From positions 310,001 through 374,000 of the forward strand of contig NZ_VYTY01000001.1 in NCBI RefSeq assembly GCF_009821115.1: a DNA stretch of 64,000 nucleotides, given 5' to 3'. A program made the translations under genes and the position numbers. The notes under the pieces were generated by a model, which made no database searches, was not told where the DNA came from, and saw only the letters and a program-made list of their open reading frames with translations. Shown piece by piece: positions 47,377 to 56,223 of this stretch. Source of the stretch: Nitrincola alkalisediminis. Its GTDB lineage: Bacteria > Pseudomonadota > Gammaproteobacteria > Pseudomonadales > Balneatricaceae. Each line of letters opens with the position of its first letter. The stretch's first letter is position 1.

Positions 47377-47712
47377 GACAAACTCCTGATGTCTTGGTAT
47401 CGATTAGGATCAATTTTTTCTACGCAGGTTCATTAAATCCAGACTTGAAAGAGGTAAAGCCTACCTCAAATGTGTGGCATTTATGAGCATTTATTACGCT
47501 CTATTTTACCTTTTGTGCCCTGCAATTGGGCAAAAAGGGTTAAAATTATTCCTCATAGGAATTTAAGATTACTGTTGTTGATATATAAATCAATGGCCTG
47601 CTTAGATTGGCATACTCTGTGCTTTCATTTTAAGAATAAAAAGTTCTTCATGGTAATTTTGCAGAAGTGCTTTTGTTTAACCTTGGTGAAAGCAAGTGGA
47701 GGAAGTATACCC
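47377..47712. other. 336-bp upstream region of the dimethylamine demethylase operon
   Basis: Divergent gap between the YbhB-type gene and the DmmA-like gene. It holds a possible sigma-54 promoter (separate entry) and GGAGG shortly before ATG 47713. A frame open from 47470 reads through this region into the DmmA-like gene, but its sequence has no similarity I recognise and it lacks a start signal. No RNA element recognised. Confidence 0.4.
47607..47623 (+). promoter_or_regulatory. possible sigma-54 promoter upstream of the demethylase genes
   Basis: TTGGCATACTCTGTGCT keeps the invariant GG (47609-47610) and GC (47621-47622) ten bases apart, with three departures from the -24/-12 consensus. 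No enhancer-binding activator gene is in the window, so this is tentative. Confidence 0.3.
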
Positions 47713-48237
47713 ATGGAGACAGAGTGTCAGAACCGTCTACCGAGTCAGCCAAGCTATGCGCAAAGCATACCAAAGCTGAGCTCGCGCGTTTTAATTTCGA
47801 TGATCCAAGATGCAGAGCACCCCAAAGCGATAGAACTCTTATCGATGGTTAACGCCTTACCCGTGTCCAAAGTGTTGACAAACATCCAATGGGAGGCGGG
47901 TGTGATAGACCCTGTGGTAAGTGATGCCTTACACAGCACCTCTGTGGGGTCCCACTTAGCCATATGTGGGGATGAGCGTTTTATCTGGGCGTGCTGGTCT
48001 GTCGCAAGTCAAGCGGGGTGGTTAAACGATGAGATGACCTTGCTAAAAACCGAGGATGTCCGAAATCTGTACTGTGTGCACTGCGGTCATATTCAAGCAA
48101 TCAGTACTCAAACCGAGGCGGAGTGTCAGTCCTGTCAGGTACAACTCTTTGTGAGAGATCATTTTTCTCAGCGTCTGGGTGCCTATATGGGGGTGTGTCT
48201 CGATGCGAATCAGCCATACGGAGGCGAGGTTAAATGA
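47713..48237 (+). CDS. dimethylamine monooxygenase subunit DmmA family protein
   Basis: 174 residues. The C-terminal third carries a zinc-ribbon-like set of cysteines (LYCVHCGHIQA, then ECQSCQVQLFVRDHFSQRL and GAYMGVCLDA), the pattern of DmmA-family/HODM gamma subunits. These always occur beside a PDR reductase and a DUF3445 heme protein, exactly as here. Its role in the complex is not established; a zinc or structural role is inferred. ATG 47713 with GGAGG upstream. Overlaps the reductase by ATGA. Confidence 0.8.
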   Translation: METECQNRLPSQPSYAQSIPKLSSRVLISMIQDAEHPKAIELLSMVNALPVSKVLTNIQWEAGVIDPVVSDALHSTSVGSHLAICGDERFIWACWSVASQAGWLNDEMTLLKTEDVRNLYCVHCGHIQAISTQTEAECQSCQVQLFVRDHFSQRLGAYMGVCLDANQPYGGEVK

Positions 48238-49181
48238 TGCGTTCAATGATTGAAGTCGAAGTCACAAAAGTCAAACAGATCACCGATGTTATCCGTGAAT
48301 TCACCTTATCGCCGATGACAGGGAGCTTGCCTGGTTTTTCATCAGGAAGTCATATCCAACTTCATCTTCCAACGTCTGTGCGAGTCTTGAAAAAGGCCTA
48401 CTCACTCTTGAGTGATCCTGCGGATACGTCCAGTTATCGCATTGCCGTTCGTTTGCAAGAGCATTCCAAGGGTGGGTCTCGTTTTATGCATGAAAGGCTC
48501 TCGGAAGGGGATCATTTGCACATCACGCCCCCTGCGAATCTGTTTGCACCGAACTCATTTGCTCGGCATCACCTGATGATTGCAGGTGGCATAGGCATCA
48601 CGCCCTTTCTCTCGTATCTTGCAGAATTTCAACGTCAATCCAAGTCGTATGAGTTGCACTATGCCTATCGCGGTGGTGTAACGGATGCTTATGTCACGGA
48701 CCTTCGTCAAGCCTTCTCAGCCAAACTACACACCTATGATTCCAATCTTGAGCAACGCCTGGATTTAGATCAACTGTTGTCTAACCAACCCGTTGGGACG
48801 CACGTCTACGTTTGTGGGCCTGAGCGTTTACGCCTTGCGGTGCAAGAGGCCGCGACCAAAAACGCTTGGTCACCGTCACGAATTCATTGGGAGGCCTTTG
48901 CAGGCGCTGAACCGGGTCAAGCGTTTCAGGTTGAGTTGGCACGCTTGAATAAAACCTTGGAGGTGAGTGCAGACGAAAGTTTGTTAGAGGCATTAGAAGC
49001 GTCTGGCGTTGAGATTCCAAATCTATGTCGCGGGGGTGTCTGCGGTCAGTGTGTAACGACCTATCTGGAAGGGGAGGTGGAGCATCGTGATGCGTTTTTA
49101 TCTCAAGCCGATCAGTCGCAGCAATTGATGCCCTGTGTGTCACGCGGCAGGTGTGGCAGTCGACTTGTGTTAGACCTTTAG
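48234..49181 (+). CDS. PDR-type oxidoreductase subunit of the N-demethylase (HODM beta-like)
   Basis: 315 residues in the order flavin domain, NAD domain, plant-type ferredoxin. FMN-binding region KKAYSLLSDP, NAD part MIAGGIGITPFLSYLA and VYVCGPERL, [2Fe-2S] ligands CRGGVCGQC plus the distal Cys in LMPCVSRG. Phthalate-dioxygenase-reductase-like proteins pass electrons from NAD(P)H to a partner oxygenase, here the DUF3445 heme protein ten bases downstream. Confidence 0.9.
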   Translation: MMRSMIEVEVTKVKQITDVIREFTLSPMTGSLPGFSSGSHIQLHLPTSVRVLKKAYSLLSDPADTSSYRIAVRLQEHSKGGSRFMHERLSEGDHLHITPPANLFAPNSFARHHLMIAGGIGITPFLSYLAEFQRQSKSYELHYAYRGGVTDAYVTDLRQAFSAKLHTYDSNLEQRLDLDQLLSNQPVGTHVYVCGPERLRLAVQEAATKNAWSPSRIHWEAFAGAEPGQAFQVELARLNKTLEVSADESLLEALEASGVEIPNLCRGGVCGQCVTTYLEGEVEHRDAFLSQADQSQQLMPCVSRGRCGSRLVLDL

Positions 49182-49190
49182 GAGAATTTT

Positions 49191-50225
49191 ATGTCTGTCG
49201 TTTTTAATCCCATCGAATCCTACCGCGACGATTTCACCTTTCGGAACACATCGAAGGCAATTAAGCGTTTCCCTTTCCCGTTTCCTGAAGATCAGTATAT
49301 GTATTCAGTCAATATCGAACCGGCCTTAAAAGGGGAGGCTGGAAGTGTCTTTGAACATTGGTTTGATATTGATGAACATTATCTGTCTGAGGTGGCGGAG
49401 CGAGCGAAGGTCTTAGAAAAGGATCCTGATCGTTGTCTAGTCATGCCTCATATGGAGTGTGCTGCTTGGGACAGCTTAGCCTTGTTGATGACGCATTTAG
49501 CCCGTGATTATCCAGAATGGTTTGAGTTGTATCAATCGGGTGATCAATGGGTTTGGGTGAATCATGCGCTGAATCTGCGGCAGGCATTCACCTATGGTGA
49601 TTCTGAAACCTTGCCTTGCGAACCCTTGGAGTACATTACGCGTCAGGTGCAAGGTGACTTCGCGATTCTTGACCAGCGCGACAATAACCTATGGATGGAT
49701 GCAGGCATGGTCACAGGTCCTGCCGATTGGTCGATTAAGTTTGATGCGGGCATGAACTTTACTCAGTGGCATGCCCCTGTCCCCATGGCTCATAAAATGG
49801 GCGTGTTTGATCGCGCACTTAAATACCTGATGAATATCCAGGTGGATCGACCTGTTCGCCGCTTGAACTGGACAATGACGGTCAATCCACGCCTTGATAC
49901 CTCCTCCGAAACCTATCACGAATGGGGGCATGAGCGTAGCTTGGTGACCCCTGACAATGTGGCTCAGATGGTTCACTTACGTGTTGAGTTACAGTTTTTA
50001 GCGCGCTTACCACGCAGTCATGCCCTGATGTTCAGTATCCGCACCTATTTAATTCGTTTAGATGAATTGGCAACACAGCCGGAGTGGGCGTGCCGTTTGC
50101 ATCGCGTGTTAAGAGAGCTTCCTGACGAGTTGGCGGATTACAAGGGACTCAGTCAGTACCGGGCTATGGTGGTTGATTGGCTAAAATCCTACGATCCGGC
50201 TGAACGTCCTTGTTGTGCCGAATAA
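49191..50225 (+). CDS. heme-dependent oxidative N-demethylase alpha subunit (DUF3445)
   Basis: 344 residues. The family was shown in Pseudomonas mendocina to be a PAS-fold heme enzyme that oxidatively demethylates dimethylamine to methylamine and formaldehyde. Landmarks: FPFPFPEDQYMYSVNIEPAL, CLVMPHMECAAWDSLALL, the DWSIKFDAGMNFTQWHAPVP segment and RPVRRLNWTMTVNPRLDTSS. Sits third in the four-gene demethylase set. Family membership is firm; dimethylamine as substrate is supported by the tmm/tdm neighbourhood. Confidence 0.88.
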   Translation: MSVVFNPIESYRDDFTFRNTSKAIKRFPFPFPEDQYMYSVNIEPALKGEAGSVFEHWFDIDEHYLSEVAERAKVLEKDPDRCLVMPHMECAAWDSLALLMTHLARDYPEWFELYQSGDQWVWVNHALNLRQAFTYGDSETLPCEPLEYITRQVQGDFAILDQRDNNLWMDAGMVTGPADWSIKFDAGMNFTQWHAPVPMAHKMGVFDRALKYLMNIQVDRPVRRLNWTMTVNPRLDTSSETYHEWGHERSLVTPDNVAQMVHLRVELQFLARLPRSHALMFSIRTYLIRLDELATQPEWACRLHRVLRELPDELADYKGLSQYRAMVVDWLKSYDPAERPCCAE

Positions 50226-50305
50226 GCCGTATGGCTGAAGTAGGGCATTACGAGTTTTTGAAACAGACGACTTACTTACACATAAACATGACTGAGGTCT
50301 AAACA

Positions 50306-51436
50306 ATGGCAAATTCTTGGCGGACGTCGGCATTAGCCGATCGGCATAGAGCACTGGGGTCTAAGTTAGAAGATTGGAATGGCATGGGCACTGCCTGGAC
50401 CTATGACACGGATCTGGCAGATGCGCATGAAGCGATTCGTACACGTGCCGGATTGATGGATGTATCGGGACTGAAAAAGGTACATTATGTCGGCCCTCAC
50501 GCAGAATCCCTGTTGGAGTATGCAACGAGCCGCGATATTTCGAAGGTGTACCCAGGAAAGTCGGTCTACGCGACCTTTTTAAACGAAGCGGGTAAGTTTG
50601 TTGACGACTGTGTGATCTATAGGACAGGCCCAAATGCGTTTATGGTGGTTCACGGTGCGGGCATCGGCCATGAAATGTTGGTTCGCTCTGCACAAGGACG
50701 TCAAGTGGCAGTGTTGTTTGATGATGATCTCCATGATTTATCCTTACAAGGGCCTTTAGCCGTCGAGTTATTGGCCGAGTGTGTTCCAGGAATACGTGAC
50801 TTGCCTTATTTCCATCATATTCAAACTCGCTTATTTGATTGCCCTGTGATGATTTCACGCACAGGGTACACTGGTGAGCGTGGCTATGAGATTTTTTGCA
50901 AAGCAACCGATGCGCCATTGATTTGGGACACTCTGCTTGAGAAAGGCGCGGCCTACGGTGTGGTTCCCTGCGCATTCACCGCACTGGATTGGTTGCGTGT
51001 TGAAAGTTATTTATTGTTTTATCCCTACGATAATTCAGAAAAATACCCATTTGTTGATCAGCCTGCCGGTGATACGCTCTGGGAACTGGGTCTTGATTTT
51101 ACAGTGTCCCCCACCAAGGGTGAGTTCCGGGGAGGCTCAGAGCACAGGCGCTTGCAAGGTAAAGAGCGCTTTAAAATCTTTGGTGTGTTGCTGGATGCCA
51201 AGGTTGCAGCGGCTGAAGGTGATGCGCTGTGGGCGGATGGTCGGCAAGTGGGGATTATTACCTGTGCCATGTATTCGCGCTTAACCGATCAGTCGATGGC
51301 GATCGCACGTCTACATGTGCCTTATGCTGAGCAGGGTGTTCCCTTGGAAGTTCGCGGGAGCTTGAATGCAAATGCCATCGCACACACCTTACCCTTTGAT
51401 GATCCAGAAAAGCTGAAGCGAACGGCAAAAGGCTAA
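50306..51436 (+). CDS. GcvT-like aminomethyltransferase subunit (HODM delta-like)
   Basis: 376 residues of the glycine-cleavage T-protein fold (LMDVSGLKKVHYVGPHAESL, GKFVDDCVIYRTGPN, LQGPLAVELL, ISRTGYTGERGYEIFCK, TALDWLRVESYL). In the demethylase complex this subunit is thought to trap formaldehyde on tetrahydrofolate as methylene-THF. An 80-bp gap with GAGGTC Shine-Dalgarno precedes it, and an intrinsic terminator follows. Confidence 0.87.
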   Translation: MANSWRTSALADRHRALGSKLEDWNGMGTAWTYDTDLADAHEAIRTRAGLMDVSGLKKVHYVGPHAESLLEYATSRDISKVYPGKSVYATFLNEAGKFVDDCVIYRTGPNAFMVVHGAGIGHEMLVRSAQGRQVAVLFDDDLHDLSLQGPLAVELLAECVPGIRDLPYFHHIQTRLFDCPVMISRTGYTGERGYEIFCKATDAPLIWDTLLEKGAAYGVVPCAFTALDWLRVESYLLFYPYDNSEKYPFVDQPAGDTLWELGLDFTVSPTKGEFRGGSEHRRLQGKERFKIFGVLLDAKVAAAEGDALWADGRQVGIITCAMYSRLTDQSMAIARLHVPYAEQGVPLEVRGSLNANAIAHTLPFDDPEKLKRTAKG

Positions 51437-51453
51437 GCCGTCGCTGGATCTTT

Positions 51454-51473
51454 AACCCCTTATCTAAGGGGTT
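51454..51473 (+). terminator. intrinsic terminator or attenuator after the GcvT-like gene
   Basis: AACCCCTT (51454-51461), 4-nt loop, AAGGGGTT (51466-51473), followed by TGTGTGTTT. Lies between the GcvT-like gene and the SMR gene. Confidence 0.65.
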
Positions 51474-51513
51474 TGTGTGTTTGGAGCGCGCTGGATAATC
51501 AATAGGAGGTCAA

Positions 51514-51840
51514 ATGACCGGATGGTGGTTTTTAATATTGGCGGGTATTAGTGAGATTTGCTATGCCGCGGCAATTCCGAAAACCGAAGGGTTTACACGC
51601 CTTTGGCCTTCGCTTTATTGCATTTTCTTCATCTGCCTGAGTATGTACTTATTGGCCTTATCGGTTCGGACGGTTCCAATCGGGACGGCCTATGCGGTTT
51701 GGGTCGGAATAGGGGCCATTGGCACGGCGATTTACGGTATGACTGTGCTGGGCGAGGCTGCCACTTTTGCCAAGATGTTCTGCTTGCTTATGATTACGAT
51801 GGGCATTGTTGGACTGAAGTTTTTTTCCCCAGCACATTGA
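51514..51840 (+). CDS. SMR-family efflux protein, SugE/Gdx-like
   Basis: 108 residues, four hydrophobic helices. GISEICYAAAIPKTEGFTRL carries the essential membrane Glu and the Gdx-type KT.GFTRL stretch; VPIGTAYAVWVGIGAIGTAI is the helix 3 signature. Gdx proteins export guanidinium; here the location within the amine cluster suggests a small cationic amine or by-product as cargo, which is inference. Good AGGAGG upstream. Confidence 0.88.
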   Translation: MTGWWFLILAGISEICYAAAIPKTEGFTRLWPSLYCIFFICLSMYLLALSVRTVPIGTAYAVWVGIGAIGTAIYGMTVLGEAATFAKMFCLLMITMGIVGLKFFSPAH

Positions 51841-51859
51841 TCAACGTTCGTGTCCATTG

Positions 51860-51889
51860 AAGACCTTCAGCCTGTCGGCTCAAGGTCTT
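51860..51889. terminator. bidirectional terminator between SMR and chemoreceptor genes
   Basis: AAGACCTT (51860-51867) and AAGGTCTT (51882-51889) with an inner AGCC/GGCT stem form a nearly continuous hairpin followed by TTAATT. It overlaps the last codons of the leftward chemoreceptor gene. Confidence 0.7.
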
Positions 51890-53684
51890 TTAATTGGTTA
51901 ACGCCTTTGTCGAATGTCCAATTAGGATCGTTAAAGCTTTGTCCCAGCCAAGTGTTGAGTAGCACTTGATAGTCTTTGCTTTGACGGTAATCTCCAATGA
52001 AGCGATTAATGCGTTTGAGTAAAGCGTAACTGCTGGGGTGATTGGCAACCGCTGCACAATAAAACCAGAGTCCTGAGCTGATATTGCCCGGGATAACTTC
52101 AATTTTTCCACGCCATGGACTGGTTTCCCCTTTGCAGGCCCAGTAGTAGATAGGAAGGTCAACAGCAAAGGCATCGACCACACCTTGGGCCAGGCAGTCA
52201 TGAATGAGGCTTTGGTCGTTGTAGGCCAGTAGGTTTGAAAGCTCAATACGTCCACCGGGTTTGTTGCGATTGGCTTGCCAGCGCAGGCCTTGCTCTTCCA
52301 GAACCGAAATGGCCGCTGGGTCATTAATACAGCCTAAGACTTTTCCCTTTAAGTCTTGTAGAGACTTGATCCGATCATCGCCGGTGCGTTTGGCCAACAC
52401 ATAGGGTAAAAATACATAAGGATCGGAAAAGGCGACACTGTCATAGCCGGGCATTGGTGGTAGTGCGCTCCACACAAGATCCACTTCTGCCTCCCGTCTA
52501 TTGGGACCGGCTTCCAATAACTCCAAGCAACGATCCCAGGGATACTCCACGAACACACATTTGACCCCCAAGGATTTAGCAAAGGCTTGAGCTAAATCTG
52601 CATCCAACCCTTTTAAAGGCTGGCCGGGAGCATCTCTAAACGACACCCCTATAAATTGCGGCTCAATGGCGATGCGTATCTCACGTTTTTTGAGAATGGA
52701 TTCTAATCGATCAAACTTGGGATCGGCTTGGATTTTCTCTTCATTCAGTAAGCGTTGAAAAAGTGCCTGTTGTTGAGATAATTGCGTTTTTGAATAAACC
52801 GATTGCATGTCTTTCAGTAGACCCTGGCTCCATTGAACTCGGTTGCGTAAGTGTTTATCGGCGGCTACTCCGATACTAAGACCGCTGTCGATAATGCGGT
52901 TGTTGGCCTCAATTTCACCTATATAGTTGCTCATGGCATCAAACAATTCATGCAGCGTGGTTAAGGATTGTGCCACCCCTTGGCTGAGTTCATTTAGACG
53001 AGATTCTGAACTTGTCAGCAGTCGACTCAGTTGATCCCTCAATTGGCTCAAATCCATTTCGGCATAGGCTTGTCGTGCATTTTCTTGCGTGCGCAGCGCA
53101 AGGTTTCGGATTTCGTGAGCGACAACGGCAAAGCCTTTGCCCGACTCTCCAGCATGCGCCGCTTCGATAGCCGCATTCAGGGACAGGAGTTGAACCGTTC
53201 GACCGATGCTGTCGATGTCATCAATTACTGAGCGCGACGCTTCCGTTCGTTCGTGTATTGTCACCATGAGTTCGGAAAGCTCATTGGTAAAAAAATGGTG
53301 GGTCTGATCCAGCTCTTGCTTCATTTCAATGCGGATATTGTCTGCACTTTTGCTGCTATCCAATAAAAAACCGCGTGTATGGGATAAAAAGGTCAGTTGC
53401 TCTTGGGTTCTTGATGCAATTTCAGAAAAGGTATTTTCAATTTGAGCAAGGGCCTTTTGTGCATGCGACTGCAAACCTGACAGCCGTTTAAGGAGATCTG
53501 GTGCAGGATTTGGGGGCAATGCCGTATTTATGTGCGCTTGAGACTGGGTTAAACGTTCATAAAGAGAGGCTGGCATTTGTCCATTTTCGAGTTGCAGGGC
53601 TTTCTCTATATCACCCGTTAATAGGGCTGTTTTCCATGCGTCAGCATCGTTTGAAGGTGATTTCCGAAACGTGAATAAAGGCAT
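51867..53684 (-). CDS. cytoplasmic chemoreceptor fused to a C-terminal SBP_bac_3 solute-binding domain
   Basis: 605 residues, no signal peptide or membrane helix. N-terminal helical region, then an MCP signalling core (tip [36 protein letters not shown], about residues 155-200). A long coiled coil leads into a C-terminal periplasmic-binding-protein family 3 fold (about 335-590): [77 protein letters not shown]. Start ATG 53684 has GGAGG six bases upstream, better than the 53750 extension. A binding-protein domain acting inside the cell would sense a cytoplasmic solute; its place between the demethylase genes and tdm suggests a methylated amine or product. Confidence 0.85.
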   Translation of the reverse strand: MPLFTFRKSPSNDADAWKTALLTGDIEKALQLENGQMPASLYERLTQSQAHINTALPPNPAPDLLKRLSGLQSHAQKALAQIENTFSEIASRTQEQLTFLSHTRGFLLDSSKSADNIRIEMKQELDQTHHFFTNELSELMVTIHERTEASRSVIDDIDSIGRTVQLLSLNAAIEAAHAGESGKGFAVVAHEIRNLALRTQENARQAYAEMDLSQLRDQLSRLLTSSESRLNELSQGVAQSLTTLHELFDAMSNYIGEIEANNRIIDSGLSIGVAADKHLRNRVQWSQGLLKDMQSVYSKTQLSQQQALFQRLLNEEKIQADPKFDRLESILKKREIRIAIEPQFIGVSFRDAPGQPLKGLDADLAQAFAKSLGVKCVFVEYPWDRCLELLEAGPNRREAEVDLVWSALPPMPGYDSVAFSDPYVFLPYVLAKRTGDDRIKSLQDLKGKVLGCINDPAAISVLEEQGLRWQANRNKPGGRIELSNLLAYNDQSLIHDCLAQGVVDAFAVDLPIYYWACKGETSPWRGKIEVIPGNISSGLWFYCAAVANHPSSYALLKRINRFIGDYRQSKDYQVLLNTWLGQSFNDPNWTFDKGVNQLKDLEPTG

Positions 53685-53811
53685 GTTGACCCTCCAGCCA
53701 TCTGAATGCTCAGATTTATGCAGGTTATATGCCATATCACTGAAATACATACAGGAGGCTCAGCAGACGTCCTTGTCTATTGAGTATTCACAGATGAACA
53801 CGTATTTGTGG

Positions 53812-56136
53812 CTAGCTGCGAACACGTGTTTTGTCAGGATCGTAAAAAATGGGTGCACAGACCTCGACCTCAAGGCGTTTTTGGTGCCCATCAAGCTTAC
53901 CTAACTGTAAAGGCGTACCAAGTGTGCAGTATCGAACATCAAGGCGGCAGAGTGCGATATTTTGACCTGTGATTGGGGAGCGGGTGGCACTGGTGACAAT
54001 ACCGACCTGTGCACGCCCTTGATAGACGCGGTCACCATGATGCGCCGTTTCATTGCCCAAAATACGCAAGCCCATCAGTTTGTGCTGAGGGTGAGCTTGG
54101 CGCGCCAGTAAGGCTTCTCGGCCAATAAATTCATCTTGCTTTGATTTTAAGGGGACGCAAAAACCTATGCCTGCTGTAAAGGGGTCGGTTTGATCACAAA
54201 ACTCATAACCTGCGAATACAAGTCCGGCCTCAATGCGCAGCATGTCCAACGCCTCCAAGCCCAACGGCACAAGCCCTAGGTGTTTTCCTTTTTCCCAAAG
54301 TTGAGTCCACAGGGCTGTGGCATCATCGGGGTGACACCAGATTTCATACCCCAGCTCTCCCGTATAACCGGTTCGGGTGACCATGAGGGGACAGCCGTTG
54401 TAGTCATTTAAACGTCCTATCGTCAGTCTAAACCAGCCCAACTCTGTCACCGACGGTTGTGTCGCAGGGGTCCAAATCAGTTGCGTTAAGAGTTCTCGGC
54501 TCAATGGACCCTGTACGGCAAGATTATGAATTTGATCCGTCGCCGATTTAATCCAGACTTTCATGTTGAGTTTAGCCGCTTGTTCCCTTAGCCAGATGCT
54601 AGCGTAGTCCTCACCGCAAATCCAACGAAAATTATCAGGGCCCAAACGCAAGAGGGTGCCATCATCCAGCATGCCTCCATGTTCATAGCACATGGCCGAA
54701 TACACCACCTGACCCACGGCAAGTTTACGAATATCACGGGTTAAGCAGTAGTTGAGCAAGGCTTCTGCATCGGGTCCCAAAATATCAAACTTGCGTAAAG
54801 CGGACAGATCCATCACGGCGACTCGCTCTCGGCAGCCGTAGTATTCTTGCAGGCTCCCATAGCCGTTAAAGTGGGTGGGCAGCCACCAGCCCCTGTATTC
54901 AGTAAAGTGTTGTGTCAGGGCAGACAAGTGAGGGTAAAAACCACTCTTGCGAGTGAGGACGGGTTCTGAATTGGGTAGCGTGCGAGTGCTCATAGCGGGA
55001 CTAAAATGCTCCTGTGCTGAGTAAAGACGAATGTGAATGTCCGTCGGCATCCAGCCATTGGCAGGGTCTATGTCATCGGGACAGGAAGTGCTGACACAGA
55101 GCAGGTCTTTAAGTGCGCGTAGCAGCACATAATCACCCGGTCTGGACCAGGGTTCATCCAACGTCATTTGTTGATGTTCATTGATCTGGGTGTTGAAGAA
55201 AAAGTTAATGGCTGGCCAGCCCGGTTTAGATGGAATGCCAAAGGGCTGAAGGGCATGGTTGATGTTGTCACTGCAATTGTCGTGTCCCATGTAGCCCATA
55301 CTCTCGTAATAGCGCGCTGTGCAAGCAAGGGCAAAGGAGTCGTGGCGTCCAACGGTGTCTTGAATCACTTCCAGCATGGGTTGCATCTGTTGATCAAAAA
55401 ATTTACTGAAAAGTCCGGGCCCTGGGTAAGCGTGACCGTTGAGTGTTCGAGTGACAGTAGGGTCTAGCTCAACGCATTGACCTTGATTGAGGGCGGTGAA
55501 ATCAAAGGCAACGAAGTCCGAGCATTGACGCCCAGCCACATCGATGACTTGTATGTATTCGCCCGCTTTGACTGGGTAGGCCCTTGCCGTTCCGGGGTGC
55601 AGCGTAAATTCATTCACCACCTCACCCAGGGGGGAAGGCAATGTCGGCAGCGCCTGTGCGTCCAATCGCGTCAATATGAGTTCCAGTTCGCTGGAACGTG
55701 CCTGTGAGTCAACCGGGGTTTTACAGTCAGGGATGCTTAGCACAATCCACATTTTGTCAGAAGCAATTAATGTAAGCCTGTAACCCGCTGGGAGAGCTTC
55801 ATCCCAAAGATTGACGGAGCAGGGTAGTGGGTTCAATTGCTGGATGAGCGTTTTGAATGCATCTGGACAGTCTGTATGGGTTGAAAGGCTTTGATGTAAG
55901 GTGTTGTTTGGAGTGTTGTTTGAAAGCCCTAGACTCTCTAGCGCACAGAGGCCTTGTTCATTCAACGCTAGGATCTCGGCTTGTTGGTTACCTTCAACAT
56001 TCACAACCGTAAGCTGATCACCGGCCTCCAGTAACAGAATACGCGTTTTGCCCGGAACAAGGCTCTGGGTGTGTACCCGAGTGGATCTTGCGAAAAGCGC
56101 GGGCTCATGCAATTGGGTGGCAAGGGGTTTTTTCAT
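53812..56136 (-). CDS. tdm: trimethylamine-N-oxide demethylase Tdm (DUF1989-GcvT fusion)
   Basis: 774 residues. N-terminal DUF1989 part (to about 380) with AGEYIQVIDVAGRQCSDFVA, Cys272 in ALACTARYY, the HDNCSDNINHALQPFG segment (Cys288) and LLCVSTSCPDDIDPANGW (Cys347, Cys352), consistent with the Cys-ligated zinc site of the family. C-terminal GcvT domain (about 395-774) with VMDLSALRKFDILGPDAEAL, LQGPLSRELL-like AVQGPLSRELL, VTRTGYTGELGYEIWC and LEALDMLRIEAGL. This fusion and length are those of Methylocella Tdm, which converts TMAO to dimethylamine and formaldehyde and passes the formaldehyde to tetrahydrofolate. Residues 28-60 resemble a degenerate second copy of the 188-213 strand motif. 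Downstream of tmm on the same strand. Confidence 0.92.
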   Translation of the reverse strand: MKKPLATQLHEPALFARSTRVHTQSLVPGKTRILLLEAGDQLTVVNVEGNQQAEILALNEQGLCALESLGLSNNTPNNTLHQSLSTHTDCPDAFKTLIQQLNPLPCSVNLWDEALPAGYRLTLIASDKMWIVLSIPDCKTPVDSQARSSELELILTRLDAQALPTLPSPLGEVVNEFTLHPGTARAYPVKAGEYIQVIDVAGRQCSDFVAFDFTALNQGQCVELDPTVTRTLNGHAYPGPGLFSKFFDQQMQPMLEVIQDTVGRHDSFALACTARYYESMGYMGHDNCSDNINHALQPFGIPSKPGWPAINFFFNTQINEHQQMTLDEPWSRPGDYVLLRALKDLLCVSTSCPDDIDPANGWMPTDIHIRLYSAQEHFSPAMSTRTLPNSEPVLTRKSGFYPHLSALTQHFTEYRGWWLPTHFNGYGSLQEYYGCRERVAVMDLSALRKFDILGPDAEALLNYCLTRDIRKLAVGQVVYSAMCYEHGGMLDDGTLLRLGPDNFRWICGEDYASIWLREQAAKLNMKVWIKSATDQIHNLAVQGPLSRELLTQLIWTPATQPSVTELGWFRLTIGRLNDYNGCPLMVTRTGYTGELGYEIWCHPDDATALWTQLWEKGKHLGLVPLGLEALDMLRIEAGLVFAGYEFCDQTDPFTAGIGFCVPLKSKQDEFIGREALLARQAHPQHKLMGLRILGNETAHHGDRVYQGRAQVGIVTSATRSPITGQNIALCRLDVRYCTLGTPLQLGKLDGHQKRLEVEVCAPIFYDPDKTRVRS

Positions 56137-56156
56137 ATTGAAATCCTGATTTCAAT
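56137..56156 (-). promoter_or_regulatory. 20-bp palindrome abutting the tdm start codon
   Basis: On the minus strand ATTGAAATCAGGATTTCAAT ends directly at the ATG. Arms of nine bases are perfectly complementary around AG, and the AGGA ribosome-binding sequence is at its centre. Could be an operator or a translational control hairpin. Confidence 0.55.
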
Positions 56157-56161
56157 GACGC

Positions 56162-56199
56162 GGCTTTGTCGGCTGGATCAGCCATCCCACGACAAAGCC
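56162..56199. repeat. hairpin between tmm and tdm
   Basis: GGCTTTGTCG (56162-56171) and its exact complement (56190-56199) enclose a smaller GGCT/AGCC stem. Lies in the 87-bp tmm-tdm gap without a T-run, so it may be an attenuator or processing/stability hairpin that sets the ratio of the two enzymes. Confidence 0.45.
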
Positions 56200-56223
56200 A
56201 GCGTTGAAGAGCGTTGACGTCGG

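Noticed and set aside
47470-47712. N-terminal extension of the DmmA-like protein to ATG 47470
   Set aside because: The extension has no family similarity, lacks a Shine-Dalgarno and crosses the promoter-like region; GGAGG precedes ATG 47713.
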